From Actinernus sp. WN-2022 (Eukaryota > Cnidaria > Anthozoa > Actiniaria > Actinernidae): a stretch of 64,000 bases of DNA. The DNA is taken from assembly GCA_030867875.1 (NCBI GenBank), contig JAOWCC010001501.1:15467524-15531523 (forward strand), read 5' to 3'. The position numbers and the translations under genes are program-made. This document shows, piece after piece, positions 1 to 13,100 of the stretch (within the stretch, counting starts at the first letter, position 1; the number at the start of each line of letters is the position of its first letter). The notes below the pieces were generated by a model that saw only the letters and a list, made by a program, of their open reading frames with translations, made no database searches and was not told the origin of the DNA.

Positions 1-942
1 CGCTCTAACAGATCAGGGTTAGAAGAAAAAGAACATTGAAGCTTGCCCAAATACCTCATTTGACTAAGAAGTCTACTTTAAATAGGCTCTTTGCTCATCA
101 AGCAAGTTGTCAAACTGATCTACTAGACACTGGGCTATCAGACACGACTTTTGTTGCGCCCTTCACTTATTCGCTAAATAAAACCGAGTATTATAACAAG
201 AACAAGAACTTTCGCAGACTTTTATTCCAACTGAAAGTCGTACTGACCGTCGTGTGAAGTTAGGAGCCGTAGTCGAACAAAAAGGCTTCACTGACAGGAA
301 CGATTTACGTGGTTACCGCTCACATTTAACAACTACAAGTCATATTGCCGTGCGTCTGTCCTCATATGGTGCACAGATGACGTGACAACGTGATGAGAAC
401 AGAAGTACGCCACGAGACGCAGCTGAGTGGTGTGACTGATGTTCTCGTCACGTTGTGACGTCATCTGGTCAAACTCGCGGCAGAATTAATGACATATATT
501 TATTTTGTACAAATGCGGCGTCGTCTGTACATGTACTCTAATAGCACATGGCTATCCAGCAATCAGAGCGTGCGTTTCGCATTGTTTATTGTATAAATAT
601 TGTTTTAAGTGTCGAATTGAACCTTGAGAACCCAGAGATATAAGAGAGATAACATGTGAACGTCCTGATATGCTTTTCAACCTTTTTCGATAGAGGATGG
701 CAAAGATTAAAGTGGATAAGAAAAACTAATTCTAGAAACTTGATTTCGGTTACAGTGAACCGATTTCAAGTTGCTCTAAATTTCTCTAAAAAGCAGTCCA
801 CTGGATTCTTTGCCATCTTTCATCATACTTTGTTAATCTGAGTAGTTATTTTTGTATTTCGTCATGAGAAAGTATTTCATTTCGGGGTTGACAGTGTCAT
901 CAAACTAAATAAAACCCTAACAAACGTGAACCTCTCATCCAG
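1..942. other. Dystrophin intron sequence with interspersed repeat
   Basis: No coding exon recognised. A small palindrome (about 374-400 against 440-468, built on GTGACAACGTGATGAGAAC) sits in the middle. About 610-900 belongs to a roughly 300-bp repeat seen again just before exon 4 (13680-14045) and, more diverged, at 13060-13330 (shared core CGGTTACAGTGAACCGATTT). Confidence 0.6.
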
Positions 943-1129
943 GTCAGAAGCACGTCGCGTGCACTTCAAGGAAGCATTCGAGCGCATGGTTCGTTTCCAC
1001 GAGGAGATGATCAACGGCTTGACGTGGCTCACGTCTGCTGAGTCCAAAATTGCTGAACTCGATAGCGCTGTAGATATGAACCAGGGAGAAGATAGGGAAA
1101 ACATCGAGACCCTCAAGACTGAAGTCAAG
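943..1129 (+). CDS. DMD: Dystrophin exon 1 of window (spectrin repeat)
   Basis: Acceptor ...tcatccag; the exon opens with the third base of a codon and ends in phase 0 before the donor gttagt. It encodes residues 1-62, an amphipathic stretch with the spectrin-type signature [16 protein letters not shown]. Being entered mid-codon shows the gene continues upstream of the window. Confidence 0.9.
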
Positions 1130-4100
1130 GTTAGTGTGGTATATATTGGACGGGCTCAGCATCAACTTCTAATGCCTTTATTCACCTTATTCATAAAAGC
1201 ATCAAAGCGAGGCTAGTTATCCCAGCTTGTCCCAGGTAGAGAAATCTCCAGTCGATGGCGGAAAATAACTTTCAATTCCTCAAGACACAACAGTGCGGTA
1301 CGACAGAAACTAAAATAATTCTGATTGACTCCAATTTGGCGATCTTTAGGACAACTTGCCTCGCTCTGATGCCATTGTTACCAGACTTCTAGCCGAGCGG
1401 GCATGAGATATGAGTAAGGTGAATAGATCGAGCTCCAGTGAGAATGATTTGAAGAAATATATACAGTAATCAAAAGATCCTGAATACCTTAATTTGTTTA
1501 ATTCAGAATTGGGTTGCAGGAAAGGAAACTGATAGCTTGTGAGGTGTGCAAAGACACTGGTTGAGTGGTAACCTTTAATAGATGACATAAGCAGTGTATT
1601 GTCCGCCTCAGCCTCCATTGTTGATGCCATAGAAAATGAGAATGATTTAAAGAAATACGTACAGTAATCAACAGATCCTAAATACCTTAATTTCTTTAAT
1701 TCAGAATTGGATTACAGGAAAGGAAACTGATAGCTTGTGAGGTGCACACTTGTCGAGACGGCCTCTCGCTGTCAATCAAATTGAACCTTCAGATTTCTTT
1801 AAAACAAAACTGCAAAAATATACATATACTCCGGGAGAAGAGACATACCTTGGTAATGTCCTGATATCCGTTCGAAATTGTTTTAAAATAGGATGGCAAG
1901 AATTGAAACGAATGGGCCTTGTGCAGGAATACAATCTCGTGGTTGTACTGGACAGCAACCAAATCTGACTTCATTTATTTAAAGGGAACTGAACCCTAAA
2001 ATCAACCCAACGACTATACAAAGATGTATTCGAAAGAAATACGGTTCTGCTATTTTAGTTGTCTGTGTTGCGCGTCTATGAAGAGAAAATCTGAAAACCT
2101 TCCTCACAACCTCCGCTATGTACAGACGGCTCAAGTCTTGTAATTCGTGACGTCAGATATGGGGAATAATTAGCAAATTTCCTCTGGTTTTCCGTGGTGT
2201 GGACTCTTATTTACCACGATTTACGTCATCACATCGTCAAAATTTGTTGTGGACTCACAAGGCAACAAATTTTGACGATGTGATGACGTAAATCGTGGTA
2301 AATAAGAGTCCACACCACGGAAAACCAGAGGACATTTTTTTTTTTTACAACAATATTAGAAAACGTACAAAAACAGTTTCGTTACAAAGCGTGACAAAGC
2401 GTGACAGCTTTGAAAGAGCCAGCATTGTCTATAACTTTCTCGCGTCAGCACCGTTGTCTGGACTCTCATTTACCACCGCACATCGACCAATCAGATCGCG
2501 AGATTACCGGCAATTGTGGTAAAAATTAGTTTTGCCATGCTCTCCCCGTCATTGAAAAGCTGAACTAACAGCTTCTAATTGCGGACCATTGTGTTTTCTT
2601 TTTACTGGAGTTGTGATTGCTTTTTCTTGATGTACGAATGAGGAAATTTGCACTGAATTGAGCCGCCACACAAGCTAGATATATCAGCGGTTGTTTTTCG
2701 AACTTGAAAGGTAAGGTAATTTTCTCTTCATAGATGCGCAACACAGAGAAGAAATAGCAGAACTTACAAATGTTTTTTTTTTCGAATACATGTTTGTATA
2801 GTCGTTGGATTGAGTTTAAGGTTCAGTTTCCCTTTAATGGTACTTGTGCGAGATCGGTTTGTCGATTGTCGATCTTTCTAAAACAGCGTTTTGAAGTTTT
2901 CTTTGCCATCCAGTAAAGTATTTCCCATGCATGGGAACACAAGTGCAATTCATTGGTTATTGAAGTGATGTATCAGCACGTGACTATTTCGTGCAAAAGA
3001 CCTATTACTGCAATCAAGTAACGTACGATTTCTTTTGCAAGGTAGGAATAGTCCAGTTTCGTATTCGAAAATTACCGCTGAATACAATGACTACAGACGC
3101 ATGTACTCAGGCTTAGCCTCATTCTGAAGTTAAACATTCTTAAATACCAGCGAGAAGGTGCAAAATGCGAAACTTCAACAATACGCAGAGTTGTGAATAG
3201 CCCACCTTCTCGCTGGTATTTATGAATGTCTAACTTCAGAATGAGGCTAAGCCTGAGTACTTGCGTCTGTAGTCATTGCATTCAGCGGTAATTTTCGAAT
3301 AGGAAATTGGACTATTCCAGGTCGTAGAAGGAGAATGACATTTTCTTGTAAACAAAAATTTCTCAAATTTTGCTACGTAATCTGCTTGCAGAACTCGCCT
3401 TAGTACTAAAAAGAAACAACTTGCAATTTCAAATGCCTTTCCCTTTGTGCATGCAGGACCTGGAAGAGGACATCAACGCTCATCAAGAGATGTTCGCATC
3501 CCTTAATGAAAACGGCCACCACATAATGTCCGAGATGGAGAATGGGGACATACTAACAGCTGTCCAATCAAAGCTCGACGATATGAATGACAGGTGGCAA
3601 TCACTTAATGTGCGCACTCTCGACATTCGGGACCGTCTGGAAGAGACGGCTACAGAATGGCGCCAACTATTCATGGATGTCCAGGAGATCATCGACTGGA
3701 TCGCGAGGGCTGATCAAGAGCTCGCTTCTCAACACCCCATTGGAGGTGACTTGGAGGCTGTGCAGAGTCAGAACGAAACTCACCAGGTATCGTTAACATT
3801 CAGTGCTGTCAGCCAGGGCCGGTATAGCTGTCAAAAATCGCCCGCGAGTTACACATTTTCCTTGTTTCCATAACTCAAACCGCTCGTGGTCTGAAAAGTC
3901 ACATACAATAGTCTAACCGGCACAAACCCTAACCCGAACGAATTTAGAACATACCCTAACTACTCCGACTGAAACAAATCCCCTGGTACACCACGAGGCT
4001 AATTTGTGGCTAGAGTTCACAGGTATAAACCAAGAAGATAAACGAGAGAGGAAACAATTGTCGATTCTACTGGTATTCTTATGCATTTAAGGCAAACGTG

Positions 4101-7100
4101 ATAACCACTACTCTAAGCAGACCAACCAGGGTTGCATGGTGATAAATTTTCATCATTGTGCTTGATTGTATACCAAATTAGTACCCAGTCGTCTAGCAGC
4201 CAAAGACAGTAGTGTCTACATGTACCTTCCATCTGGTTACTTTCGTCTGCTGATAAAACTATTGAAAAAAGCAAACACAGCCGCCTACGTTTTATTCACA
4301 GCCACTGGCTCCAAAATGTATTGAAAGCCCTGTATCGGATGGGCATCAGAAGTTGCCTTTGATTGTTAATCGATATTATGTATACTATAATAAGAGACCG
4401 TAACATCCGGTTTATAAGCTCCCCCTCTTACAAGCTCCCCCTCACCCGGAGTATAGGCTCATGAGACTGGTAAAATACAATCTAATATAATACCCTCCTC
4501 GGCTTCCTCCCTGTCCTCCTTACTTCTTAAATTGAAAGAAAGAACTGTTTACTATCGTGACATGTTTTGCTTCAATGCTATTGAACACCAACACATTTGG
4601 TGTGACTAGACGCATGCAAAACCCTTACCATTTGTTTTAAGAAATGTTTCTAAACTTTAAAACGAAAACAGGTAAATTTGCCATCCTAGACCGACCGACC
4701 TCGCTTTCATGATTCGACTCCAAGACCCTGCGATGATATCTAGGTTTTGGATTTATGCCATGTGGAGGGAATCAACTTCTGACGTCATATTGTCATTGTT
4801 TCCAGGGTTTTAAAGGCAAGCTCAACGTACGGCGACTAGTGGTCGATAGGGCCCTGGATTCGGGTCGTCGCTTCATGGATGATTACCAAGCCGAACGAGC
4901 TGCTGGACAGATCGATGGATCACCGCGGTCGCGTATTGCTGGGAACCTTGAACGGCAACTAGATTTAGTGGGAGACAGCTGGTCAAAGATGTGCCAGCGA
5001 TCTGAGGAGTGGCAGAGACAAATTGACGAGACTCTAAGAGTAAGTTTATTATGTAAAACTCTTTCTACTTCATGAAAAAAAGGTTCAAGTTTCACGTGGA
5101 AAGCTGGAGAAAGAGCGGGGAAACCTATCTATTATTAGGCTGACCAGGGACAACGATTTTACGTCCCTAACCGAGAAGATGTGAAGGTGTAACAATTTAT
5201 AGTTTGAGGTTCAGATTGTCTCGCACGCGTAGCACCTTCAGCTCACAGGGAGTCCCTGTTCGATGCCAGAATATCAGCGAACTCAAACACTTAAATCTCG
5301 GCAAACACATTCTCCGGTGTCTTGATACTAATACAGACGACAGAATTAGCGGGTCAGGGCTCGAAATAACGGCCGGTCAACGGTCAATGTCCGGCCAACT
5401 TTGGTGCTTGACCGGTCAAATACCGTTTTGAACGGACATGTTGACCGGTCATATAATTATTTGAAAAAATTTGACCTACAAATCGCAAAGTCATATTGAA
5501 TTTTAGGTCAATGTTCGTCAGGCGTGCAACAATCAGTGAAAAGTATGGCCTGTCATGATTATCAATACCGTCCTTTTTGTTCACCCGACATCCAAACATG
5601 TTCTAATTTAATAATAGTTGCCGAAACGCTAACGCTTGTTAATTTCAACTGTCAAGCGAGCCTTTCTCAGTGTATATATAATAATAATGTTGAAAACCAG
5701 AGAAGCAAACAATTCATGACCCGAGTGTGTGAACGTGTACTAGCTAAAATTAAAATTAAAAAGCCTATGTCTTAAAGATAAAGACCTAAATTATTGTTGC
5801 GTTTGCGGACCTTTCCATGCAGTGAAAATTACTAATTTAATGAAAATTACCATTGGTTAATTATTAATCATTTTTGACCGTCCAAAAATTGGCAATGTCC
5901 GGTCAAAAATGTATTTGGCCGGACATCTTGACCGGAGTATGACCGGCCGTTATTTCGAGCCCTGCGGGTTCGTTTTACAGCCAGATAACTTTACTGTCAT
6001 TTTTGGGGGATGCGAAAGTACAATGGAATTAAAAACAAAGTTACAACGCTAATTCACAACCATGGTCGCGCGTCAAAGTAACCACAAGTACGCGTGCCTC
6101 GGCTGACCAACCGTCATGCTTTGCGCGCTATGGCGGCCATTTACTCAGGGTTTTCAATAACATTTGAAGTAAGTGGCAAAACTTGAAGAGTAGGCGGCGA
6201 GCATCGAGCGCCATTGGCGCAAATATCTAATTTTTGGGGAATTTTTCAATCAAAGTAGGCGGCGATTTCATGTAAAATACCCGGCGAGATTTGCCGACTG
6301 CCGGCTTCTATTGAAAACCCTGATTTAGTCACAATTGAAAGTCGGTTTTGTACGAGTTGTCTTCCAATCTATTGAAAATCGTTACAGTCCTGTTGTTTTG
6401 TGTCATAGTTTCAATTTGAATCTGTTTTTGCCGGGATAGTTTTCCTGTTTAGTTTGATAGCTTCACGAAGCGGAAATAAACAAAAGCCCGTTAAGCATCA
6501 CGGTTGGACTGTTGGAATTGCATGCCGTTGAAGTGTTAACAATATAGTCTAGTTGAAAATTTGTTAGAAAAAAATGGAAAATATATCTTATATGCATTGT
6601 TATTTGTATTGAACATTCACGTTTCTCTGAAACAAAACATATATATTCAAAATAGCATTTTTAAATTGTTCTGTACCGTTTTGTGAAAAGCCGGAAAATA
6701 TTCTAGTGGATTAGAAAATCTTAGAAGATAGAACATTCCCGGCGTACCTACTCGAACGTTCGAAAATCGAACTGAATCGAATCGTGAATCCATGGATTCA
6801 GTTCGATGTGGTTCGATTCAGTTCAATGTGTTCAAAATGCTAGAATGCTAGAAGATGCTGGAATATTGGAAGAATAATCAACATTTGACGCGTATGGGTT
6901 ACCTGTGGTTCCTTTGACGCGCGACCATGGTTGTGAATTAGCGTTGTAAGTTTGTTTTTAATTCCATTGTACTTTCGCATCCCCAAAAATGGACAGTAAA
7001 GTTATCTGGCTGTAAAACGAACCCGCTAATTATGTTGTCTGTATTAGTGTCAAGACACCGGAGAATGTGTTTGCTGAATCCCATAGATTCAGTTCGATTC

Positions 7101-10100
7101 TAAATTCGTTCGAGTAGGTACGCCGGGAACATTGAGCGATTTGCCTCCGTGCCCTGCTCACCTTGACCGCCGCTGATCTGAGCAAAACAGGACACACGTG
7201 TTGTTTGTATCGTCTCACCAAATATATATATCATATGTACCCCACGTTGAATTCCGTTTTGAGAAAATAAAACGGAACCACTCTAGCTTGGATTCCAGAC
7301 CTGCGGTTCTGTCAAACAAATTAAATTAATTTCGTGTCGTTAGTAATTCGTCTGTCGTGACAATCAAACTTTATTTTAATAGTTAAATTGAATAATAACC
7401 CGACCACGCCCTCAAAGGTCAAAGAGCGTTTGTCTGTTTATTTGGATTCCTGCAAAGCGGATGTCGCATTGTACTATATATACGTACTATACTGTTTGTG
7501 TTGAGTTAATTACTAACGACTTCACATCAAGATCCGAGGTCTGCTTTTTGTTACGCTGCTTCGCTCTTGAACAAGCGACGAAATGGTAAGAGATTTGATT
7601 GGGCTTGGGCTTCTAGATCCCACTCGTGTTTTATAATGTATATTTTAACTGTACGAAGGCATAAACAAGAAAAAGGTACAGTATGAATAAATTATGGATG
7701 ACTTGTGGCTGTCAACCGTCCATCTTGAATTATATTATCTCTTACTACATGTGCAATGTTTTACTCTGACCCATTCATGAAGAATGCTTGAGTTTGTTTT
7801 AGTAGTAATGCTTGATTCTGGCTCGCTGGAGTTTGCGATGAAGTACTTCTCAGTATGAACACTAAAAGAGCATAAGGTCTCTACAGCGAACGAACAGCTT
7901 CTCAAAGTCTTCTACATTCTATATTTAATTGATAATCAGCTTGATAACAATTTGCTTTTACATGCTTTACACGAGATTAATTTCATGTGACATATCCATG
8001 CGAAGGCCATACATGATTCAGTTCGCACTCCTAATTTGGCTTCCAAGCAGCAGATCATTGCGGTATTCTGTAGTTAAGCTTTTTGATATTTCCTCTCTGT
8101 GGGGAACCACTGATGAACCACAGAACTAACTACATTCAGATTTTTGAACGGGCGCGTGCATCACGCAGGCGAACCGACACACTTTCCCGCCAAAACAACA
8201 CTGGCGCGTGACACGATGAGCTAGTTTTGTTACATTTGTTCAAAGTTCTGTTTTGTCGTCGTATTTCAGACGCATTAGCTGAACAAACTTTCGTCTCATT
8301 TGCCATATCGTAACCTGCGAGGATTTTCCTTGTACTACTCGGCATCCCAAATACATGTAAATCAAATGCCAGATTCGAACTTCCTCACAACTTGCTTCGT
8401 TATTACTTACTTGTAATAGATGGATACGGTTAGGGTGGAATTCAAATTTCGTTAATGTTGCACATAAAAAACGTTTCCAGTTTATTGAAGTTACGGGCTC
8501 GATAAATTGAAAACGAGTAACGTAGCAAGCTTTCTTCAGCGACATTTTATTTTCGCTAAGTCTAACGTGATTCGTATAACGTGCCAACTGTGGAGTTAAT
8601 AAACGATAAATAAAGGAACTTGCTACTTCAGTAATACTTTAACTACAAAAATGTTCGAACCTGTTTCTTTTGGACATAAAACTTTGGACAAAAAACTTGC
8701 TTTGGCATATCTCGGACGTTTTATTCCCGAAATTTCGGACTATTTTCCCCAACAATAATTCAATGACCACAACACTTGCTCATAACTTTGTCAAACACTG
8801 CAAGAGTCAATATGAAAGCTAACAATCCTATCCGATGTACAGGAAGTGGAATTTGAAGAGACAGTTGTTCTTCTTGAAGACGTCGAAGATGAAGATTCCA
8901 ATGAAGATTAATTTTCCCGACTCGCATTGTCTAGTGTCTTATAATTCACTGGTAGTGGGAGTTATGATGTCAATAAATAAACTTCTTTTTAAATGTTTGG
9001 ATGTTTTCTTTGTTCAGACGTTTTGTACATTTTCGGACGTTTTATTTTGTCGAAAATTTGAACGTCCTAACATATTGATAGTTAAAGCTGTACCTGCATG
9101 GGTTAAATGCGGCAGTTAGACCGATTGATCTCTGATGTAATGAGATGTCAGTAGAATAATCAGTGCGTAGGGGTGTTACTAAAACGAGTAACGCAGTAAC
9201 GAGTAATGAGTAACGGAGTAACGGGAAAACGAGTAACGACCAAAAATTGCAAGAGGTAAAAAAATTAGAAACGAGTAACGACCAAAAATTGCAAGGGGTA
9301 AAAAATTATAAGAATTCTTTACAGAAAATATTTACAGAAAATTTACGGAGATACCAAGATATGGTGATACGGTGATACAGTGATACGAAGATCTCACATT
9401 TCCTTTAAAATGTTTAAAATGGGGAAAAATATTTTCCAACAGAAATATAGTTTTGACTAGCCTGAATTTCAGCCGTCTCCTGCGGTTCGTTCCTCCGAAC
9501 CGGAGGAGATGGCTGAAATTCAGGCTAAGTTTTGGTAGCAATTTTTCACATACCAAAAACTGTCAAAAATGGAAGTTTTTAACCGGAAGTAAAAAGTTCT
9601 GTTTGATTGACAGCAGGTCAATTAACACATGACATGTGCTCACTCGCCCGTAACGACTAGCATAAATTCATTTCATGTTTATGCACCAGTCAAAGTAAAC
9701 CCCCACCCCCCCCCCCCCCCCCCCCCAACCCGGGATAGGGTGGGGATTAGTGGGGATTTTGCCTCACAGGGAAAGCAAAAAACAGAAAATGCCCCACCTA
9801 TTGCGGCAATTGTGGGCAGTAAATGCAGGCAAATGCCCCCACCCCAGGGGACAAATCACTAAAAATAAGTCATTTTGGTTTTACAAACTTCACACATTTT
9901 AGCTTGCAGTGGTCTGGGTTGTGTCTTTTATTGCTCAATAGGGTCTTGATCTACATGTACTAATGAGATTGAACACAGAAGAAGCCAAACAACGTGACAG
10001 TATTGCTGAAATTCGTCCTGAACTATACACGGAAGTAGAACAGAGAAGTCTGCAGTGGCCTGGACTGTCTTCTATGAACAATTCCCGCCACATTTTGCCC

Positions 10101-13100
10101 CACGTTGGCCCCACAGTTCCCCCACACTCCATAGTGGGGCATCAAATAACCGATTTTCCCCCACCCTCTGGGGCACTCTACCGTGTCAAAAGCGATCGCT
10201 TGCCCCACATTTGCCGCACCCTGTCCCGGGTTGGGGGGGGTGGGGGTTTACTTTGACTGGTGCATTATTAAGAAACGTTTTTCCACCCTCGATCCATTGT
10301 TTGTTGGTCTCATGTCTTCCAAAAGCAAGCAGGGCTAAATGCTCCAGCAGGGCTAAGCTCCAGCAGGGCTAAGCTCCAGCAGGGCTAAGCTCCAGCAGGA
10401 TGCCCTTAGCTTGGAAAGAAGCAAAACAATCTAGGCCAAACAATGCATACGACTACGAGCCTCGCAAAACCTACCCTGGATACCAGAGGCTCGAAATCGT
10501 CGGTTGAGCGAAGCGCGACCAGCTGAAATCGAGCCTCGCAAAACAAAACTCCTTTGTGAATCATAACTCCTTCGTCCTTCGATAGCGGCACATTACAGTA
10601 TATCCGTACCTGAGCACCTCTGGAAACCCGACAAGTTCAGACAGAGTGTCGAGTAGTCCACATCTGAACATAAAGAAGAATAGATAGGAACCAGCCGAGA
10701 GAAGATTTGTTTCCAAGAAAGCTTAGATGGAAACGTATTAAAACTCTGAATCGCTTGAAACCAACACCACGATCTCACTATTTGCTGTGCTGTTTCAGGA
10801 CCTTTCAGACTCCTGCAAATCGCTGTCACTGGCATTTAAGGCCTTTGATTTTTGTGCCCTCCTTTGTCATTTATAGGTGTTCACTTTGGCTTTGTCCCTC
10901 AAGGACTTTTCGTCTTTTCCATTTTCCAAGTCATAAGAAAACTAGCACCGGCTATTAAATTGTTCTCCATGCGGCGCGTAATCAACATTGCATCGTCGGG
11001 AAATCTTGCGCTATTTTCTACGCTTTCGATTTTCAACCAAAATAGAGTTTTTAAAAAGCTTTAACTCAAGAAGAATTTATTCGATTTGTCTGAATTTTTT
11101 ACAAAATGTCAATTGATATCTCTGCTGCAAATATTGTTGGGGAATTGGGAAATTCTAAAAAGAGAGCTCTTGACGGTGTTTCCCGCATATCTACTCGGAT
11201 TATGTTTTCGCCTTTTCACCAAAAGCATAACTTTTGAACTAAATCGAATTTTGATATTCCCCTACACGTTTTGTAATACGATTCCTCCGAAATGCTAAAA
11301 AGCAATCATAAAATATTTTTGGAGTTGGAGGCTTGGAGCTACTGAAAACCATCTTACTAGATCGGAGAAACGGGATCGCGGAAAATTGTCTAAATCCCCC
11401 CCCCCCCAAAAAAAAAAGAACAACAACAAAAACGAGCGAGCCAATATCACCCAGAAAAAAAATCAAGCAAGGGCGAAACTTTAAAAAAATCGTGCAAGGT
11501 TCTGATGCCAGAACCCAGCAACTGAGAAGTCGTAAAAAAAATTCGAACAAAAAAAACCGGGCCCCCTCTCCATCAATTTTCAAATGGTCCGTCCCTAAAT
11601 CTAGTTGCCAATGAGGCAATGACAATAAAGCTTTTAGCGTTAATTTCGTATGTGTGTTGCAAAAACGTTTCTTCAACAAGGGCAATAAAGTGGTTCAATG
11701 TTAAATGAGTAACGTTAAAAAGTTAACATAATCAGACAAAGGAGTCTTGCTGAAAGATAATACCGTTAAATTAGCGTCGCGCCACGGCTGCAAGAGCTCA
11801 AGTGACCCATACAACAGTCCGTTTCATACTGAAACCTGTATTTAGCGGGGCCATTTCGCGTCGCGTTCTGTATCTTGGTATCTTGTAACACGTTATCAGT
11901 ATGCCAAGCCCTAAAGGACGCCATGATTAAAGTCCAGTCTGCATTCTTTGTCACGTGACATTTATGGCGCGAGTGCATTGTTGACTTTTTCGTAAATTTT
12001 CTGTAAATATTTTCTGTAAAGAATTCTTCTTATTTTTTACCCCTTGCAATTTTTGGTCGTTACTCGTTTTCTAATTTTTTTACCTCTTGCAATTTTTGGT
12101 CGTTACTCGTTTTCTCGTTACTCCGTTACTCATTACTCGTTACTGCGTTACTCGTTTTAGTAACACCCAGTGCGTAGTACTTTCTATTTTCGTGAGAAAT
12201 TTGAACGGTCTTAATTTGGGAGGGGGGAATTAAACTAGCAAATATCAATAACTGAACACCATAGATCATCAAAAAGGCTATTAAAACCGATATAAATACT
12301 ATTTCGATCAGGAATAAAGTATTTAAGCCGGAAATCTGTGAGTCACAGGCCGGCCGCCAGTAGGCAATTTCTTTCACGATAGTTAAAGTCATGGGAATTT
12401 AACACAAAATAGTCTTCTTTGACGGTTGATCTTCCTTTTGCGGTGCGGTATAAGCAATACAATTTCCTTTCGGCTTTGCCGGTAATGTTAATTACACAGC
12501 TTTGCTTCAATTATGAGGTAAACCTTCTTGTCAAATTCACCTCAGTAGTTATCAAAATGATCCAACGGCAAAAGACTTTCAAGTTTGAAGGTAGACAAAC
12601 GTGTCATTTTTAACTTCCTCCGGCCTTTAATATACAGTATTCATTGACGATCCTTTCCTCTAGAGGTAATTTACTGATTCATTTTGATTCCTTCAAATGC
12701 CTAAGATAGCTTTGCGGTGTTGTTAGCATTTAAACCGTTTCGCCATTACTCGTCTGTCGCTTTAGATAACTTCGGAATTTCGTTATCGCCTTCCAAGTCG
12801 TAACCCAGGTCTTTTCTACTACTTGACCTCATTCGGTTGCGAAAAGGACGGTGGATTGATCTGTCGTCAAAGAGATTTGATCTATATTCGTGTTCAGAAT
12901 GTTGTTGTCTGAGTGGCTGGTAATTTTCTGTTTGGGTTCATGGGATCCCTGTGGTTTGTATAAGCCACAGGGATCCTATTAACCCAATCAGAACGCCTGT
13001 GACTTGGCTGTTATCTGTTTCAATTTTCTCTCATCAAAGCTACACTATAAAACTCTTGGATAGAACAGGAATACCTTGTGAATGTCTTAATTTGTGATTT

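Larger units (their letters stand above)
5302..7074. mobile_element. Long-TIR transposon with nested insertions
   Basis: Outer inverted arms run about 5302-5355 plus 5965-6095 (left) and 6900-7074 (right), with ends CAAACACATTCTCCGGTGTC. The left arm is interrupted by the element at 5355-5964, and a second one sits at 6146-6322. No transposase frame is visible. Confidence 0.75.
9171..12168. mobile_element. Mutator-like non-autonomous element, 9-bp TSD
   Basis: About 180-bp inverted ends, terminus GGGTGTTACTAAAACGAG and its complement, each built of ACGAGTAACG-like tandem steps. A perfect 9-bp duplication AGTGCGTAG flanks it (9162-9170 and 12169-12177). The 3-kb interior has no transposase frame and carries a nested MITE (9684-10264), a hairpin at about 9460-9527 and a 16-bp minisatellite. 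Confidence 0.85.

Noticed and set aside
36..257. 73-codon frame at the left edge as an upstream dystrophin exon
   Set aside because: The sequence has no spectrin-repeat character and no splice sites that fit the phase of exon 1 of the window.
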